Of a stretch of 64,000 nucleotides of DNA, positions 61,886 through 64,000 are shown piece by piece. A model generated the notes under the pieces. That model was not told the origin of the DNA and searched no databases. It saw only the letters and a program-made list of their open reading frames with translations. The stretch is from the NCBI GenBank assembly GCA_020637985.1, contig JACKJK010000005.1, positions 62,001-126,000 of the forward strand. The letters run 5' to 3'. The translations under genes and the position numbers were made by a program. Source of the DNA: Rhodobiaceae bacterium (lineage in GTDB: Bacteria > Pseudomonadota > Alphaproteobacteria > Rhizobiales > Tepidamorphaceae). Every line of letters begins with the position of its first letter. The stretch's first letter is position 1.

Positions 61886-63346
61886 ATGAACGCCGGCCTC
61901 GTTTCATTGATCGTTCTGGCCATCGCCGCGGCGGGATACGTGCTGGGGCGCCATCGCTCGCTGGCGCTCGCTGGCGGCGACATCCGCGCCTTGCATTCCC
62001 TGCCGGGATACTACGGGCAGTTCGTTTTCCTCTTCGCCGCTGTTCCGCCGTTCCTGGTGATGCTCGTCTGGCTGCTGGCCCAGCCGCTGATCATCGAAAG
62101 CCGGGTCGCTTCGATGATCGCTCCCTCGGACATTCCCGACGGCAGCACGCTCAGCCTCGTCATGGCCGACGTGCATCGCATCGCCGACGGCCTGGATGTG
62201 GCCGTGGCTGAAGGCAACCTGAGCGAAGGCCAACTCGACGACATGCGTGCCGATCTCACCGACGTGCGCGCCCGTCTCGCCGAAGTCGGTATCGCGGTGG
62301 GCTCGAAGGTCAGCCAGAACGTCTTCCTGGCCGCCAAGGATTTCCGCCGGCTCGCAGGCGTCGGACGAACCGCGATGGCCGGCGTCGTTCTGCTTCTTGC
62401 CTTGGGCGGGGCGGTGTTCGCCTGGACGAGGATCGCGCCGCGCTACCGGGCGCGCAACGTCTCGGAAGCCGCCATCAAGTCGTTGATGATCCTGTCCTCC
62501 ACCGTCGCGGTCATAACCACGCTCGGCATCATCCTGTCGCTGGTGTTCGAGACGGTGCACTTCTTCAACCTCTATCCGGCGGAGAAATTCTTCTTCAACC
62601 TGACCTGGAACCCGCAGTTCCGCGGCGGCTCCGACCTCGGCATCCTGCCGCTTCTGTGGGGCACGCTCTACGTGTCCGTCGTCGCGCTGGCAGTGGCGGT
62701 TCCGGTCGGGCTGCTGGCGGCGATCTACCTCGCCGAATATGCATCCGATTCCGTACGTGCATTCGCCAAGCCGACCATCGAGCTGCTCGCCGGCATCCCG
62801 ACGATCGTCTACGGACTCTTCGCGCTGATCACCGTCGGCCCGATGCTGCGCGACTACTTCGCCCAGCCGCTCGGCCTGGGCTCGTCGTCATCCTCGGTGA
62901 TGACCGCCGGGCTGGTGATGGGGATCATGGTGATCCCGTTCATCTCCTCGCTTTCCGATGACGTCATCAACGCTGTGCCCCAGGCGATGCGGGACGGCTC
63001 CCTGGGGCTCGGCGCCACGCACTCCGAAACGGTGAAGAAGGTGATTCTGCCCGCCGCACTGCCGGGCATTATCGGCGCCATCCTCCTCGCCGCAAGCCGC
63101 GCCATCGGCGAGACCATGATTGTGGTCATGGGGGCGGGCGCTTCGGCCAGGCTCGGCGTCAATCCCTTCGAGGCGATGACGACGATCACGGTGAAGATCG
63201 TCAGCCAACTGACCGGCGACACGGAGTTCGCTTCGCCCGAAACGCTCGTCGCCTTCGCGCTCGGCCTGTCGCTCTTCGTCGTCACGCTGGTACTCAACGT
63301 CATCGCCCTCTACGTCGTGCGCAAATACCGGGAGCAATACGAATGA
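61886..63346 (+). CDS. pstC: Phosphate ABC transporter permease PstC (long form)
   Basis: Permease of 486 residues, longer than E. coli PstC because of an N-terminal extension with two extra hydrophobic helices and a soluble loop (about 60-155, IADGLDVAVAEGNLSEGQLDDM). The core C-terminal half (about 250-480) shows ELLAGIPTIVYGLFALITVGPML and the coupling loop GLGATHSETVKKVILPAALPG. Long PstC forms like this are usual in rhizobia and relatives. It overlaps pstA by 4 bases. Confidence 0.93.
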   Translation: MNAGLVSLIVLAIAAAGYVLGRHRSLALAGGDIRALHSLPGYYGQFVFLFAAVPPFLVMLVWLLAQPLIIESRVASMIAPSDIPDGSTLSLVMADVHRIADGLDVAVAEGNLSEGQLDDMRADLTDVRARLAEVGIAVGSKVSQNVFLAAKDFRRLAGVGRTAMAGVVLLLALGGAVFAWTRIAPRYRARNVSEAAIKSLMILSSTVAVITTLGIILSLVFETVHFFNLYPAEKFFFNLTWNPQFRGGSDLGILPLLWGTLYVSVVALAVAVPVGLLAAIYLAEYASDSVRAFAKPTIELLAGIPTIVYGLFALITVGPMLRDYFAQPLGLGSSSSSVMTAGLVMGIMVIPFISSLSDDVINAVPQAMRDGSLGLGATHSETVKKVILPAALPGIIGAILLAASRAIGETMIVVMGAGASARLGVNPFEAMTTITVKIVSQLTGDTEFASPETLVAFALGLSLFVVTLVLNVIALYVVRKYREQYE

Positions 63347-64000
63347 GCGAGATCCCGGCCACCACCCCGCTCGCCGCAGGAGGCGCAACGGCCAGACCGC
63401 AGCGCCGCGACATCGGCATCAAGCGGCGCTATGCCGCCGAGGCCCGGTTCCGCGCCTATGGCATGGCCGCCGTCGGCGTTGCCGTGCTGGCGCTGGTGTT
63501 CCTGCTGGTCTCGATTCTTGCCAACGGGCTCGGCGCCTTTCGCCAGACGTTCGTGACCTTTGATGTGACGCTGGATGCCGCCGTTCTCGACAAGGTCGGC
63601 AACCGCGACCCCGAGGAGATGAAGAAGGTCACGACGATCGGTTATGGCAATCTGCTCAAGGCCGCGTTGGGAACAGCGCTCGACGCCGCGGGCGTCTCGA
63701 CGGACGGCGTGTCCGCCAAGGACGTTGGCGGGCTGTTGTCGAAGGAAGCGCCCGCGCAGTTGCGCAACCGGGTGCTCGCCGATCCCGGCCTCCTGGGCAC
63801 GACGATCAGCTTCCGGACATACGCCAACGGCCGCATCGACGGTTATTTCAAGGGCCGCGTGACGATGCAGAGCGCCGCGCTCGACAGCAATGTCAGCCCG
63901 CAGCAGCTTGAACTGGCCGACCGTATGCGCGAGGCCGGCATGATCGGCGTCGGCTTCAATACCGGCTTCCTGTTCGGCCCCGACGCATCCGAGCTTCGCC
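63343..64000 (+). CDS. pstA: Phosphate ABC transporter permease PstA, C-terminal part outside the window
   Basis: The first 219 residues are visible. A cytoplasmic N-terminus (1-38) is followed by a helix (about 39-62, GMAAVGVAVLALVFLLVSILA) and a long soluble insertion (about 65-200) rich in charged residues before the transmembrane core. This insertion is again a feature of rhizobial-type PstA. The reading frame is open to the window edge. Start ATG overlaps the pstC stop (ATGA). Confidence 0.88.
   Translation, partial: MSEIPATTPLAAGGATARPQRRDIGIKRRYAAEARFRAYGMAAVGVAVLALVFLLVSILANGLGAFRQTFVTFDVTLDAAVLDKVGNRDPEEMKKVTTIGYGNLLKAALGTALDAAGVSTDGVSAKDVGGLLSKEAPAQLRNRVLADPGLLGTTISFRTYANGRIDGYFKGRVTMQSAALDSNVSPQQLELADRMREAGMIGVGFNTGFLFGPDASELR

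Overview
The window is chromosomal DNA from a GC-rich alphaproteobacterium, most likely of the order Hyphomicrobiales (Rhizobiales). The grounds are a rhizobial-type glpSTPQUV glycerol importer operon, a UPF0314/DUF2585 protein, a rhizobial-type pstSCA operon with Pho boxes and long PstC/PstA, and a TupABC/Mop molybdenum-tungsten locus. Genes are tightly packed, with many 1-8 bp stop/start overlaps. I saw no rRNA, tRNA, CRISPR array, insertion sequence, phage or integration site, and no gene-free stretch above 300 bases.

Layout. (1) 1-3.7 kb: an RND efflux operon (minus) under an ArsR repressor that carries the two cysteines of persulfide sensors. It is divergent from a thioredoxin-2 gene and a DUF2892 membrane protein. 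(2) 3.7-5.5 kb: a TetR operon with a clear operator and SRPBCC and VOC proteins. (3) 5.6-12.9 kb: a molybdate/tungstate locus with a one-component HTH/binding-domain regulator, a molbindin, a MolBCA-like importer, an orphan ModA and TupABC. (4) 13.1-18.4 kb: a stress block with an unknown protein coupled to a LonB-like protease, a UspA pair protein, Hsp20 and a host-attachment-type protein. (5) 18.4-21.4 kb: a MacB/LolD-type ABC export system.

(6) 21.5-29.9 kb: homogentisate catabolism. maiA-marR is divergent from hmgA with paired operators. fahA heads an operon that ends in an FAD monooxygenase plus DUF2783, probably a hydroxylase feeding homogentisate. (7) 29.9-41.4 kb: an SDR, then the glycerol / glycerol-3-phosphate regulon (glpR, glpD, glpSTPQUV, glpK). 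(8) 41.4-48.3 kb: pcaDCB without pcaHG, a TRAP transporter and convergent pobA, forming a 4-hydroxybenzoate / protocatechuate segment. (9) 48.4-50.2 kb: a fatty acid desaturase and a PhnD-like protein.

(10) 50.4-56.0 kb: an unusual two-gene secreted system, the best candidate here for something undescribed. It has a propeller-like exported protein coupled to a 1214-aa exported protein with four DUF11-like repeats, a peptidoglycan-binding domain and twelve short cysteine-bracketed repeats. (11) 56.1-59.2 kb: ppk2-fliK-fhlB on the minus strand. (12) 59.4-64 kb: phoR, Pho boxes and pstS-pstC-pstA (cut by the window end).

Functional assignments rest on reading the translated sequences and recalled family features. 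No database search was run.
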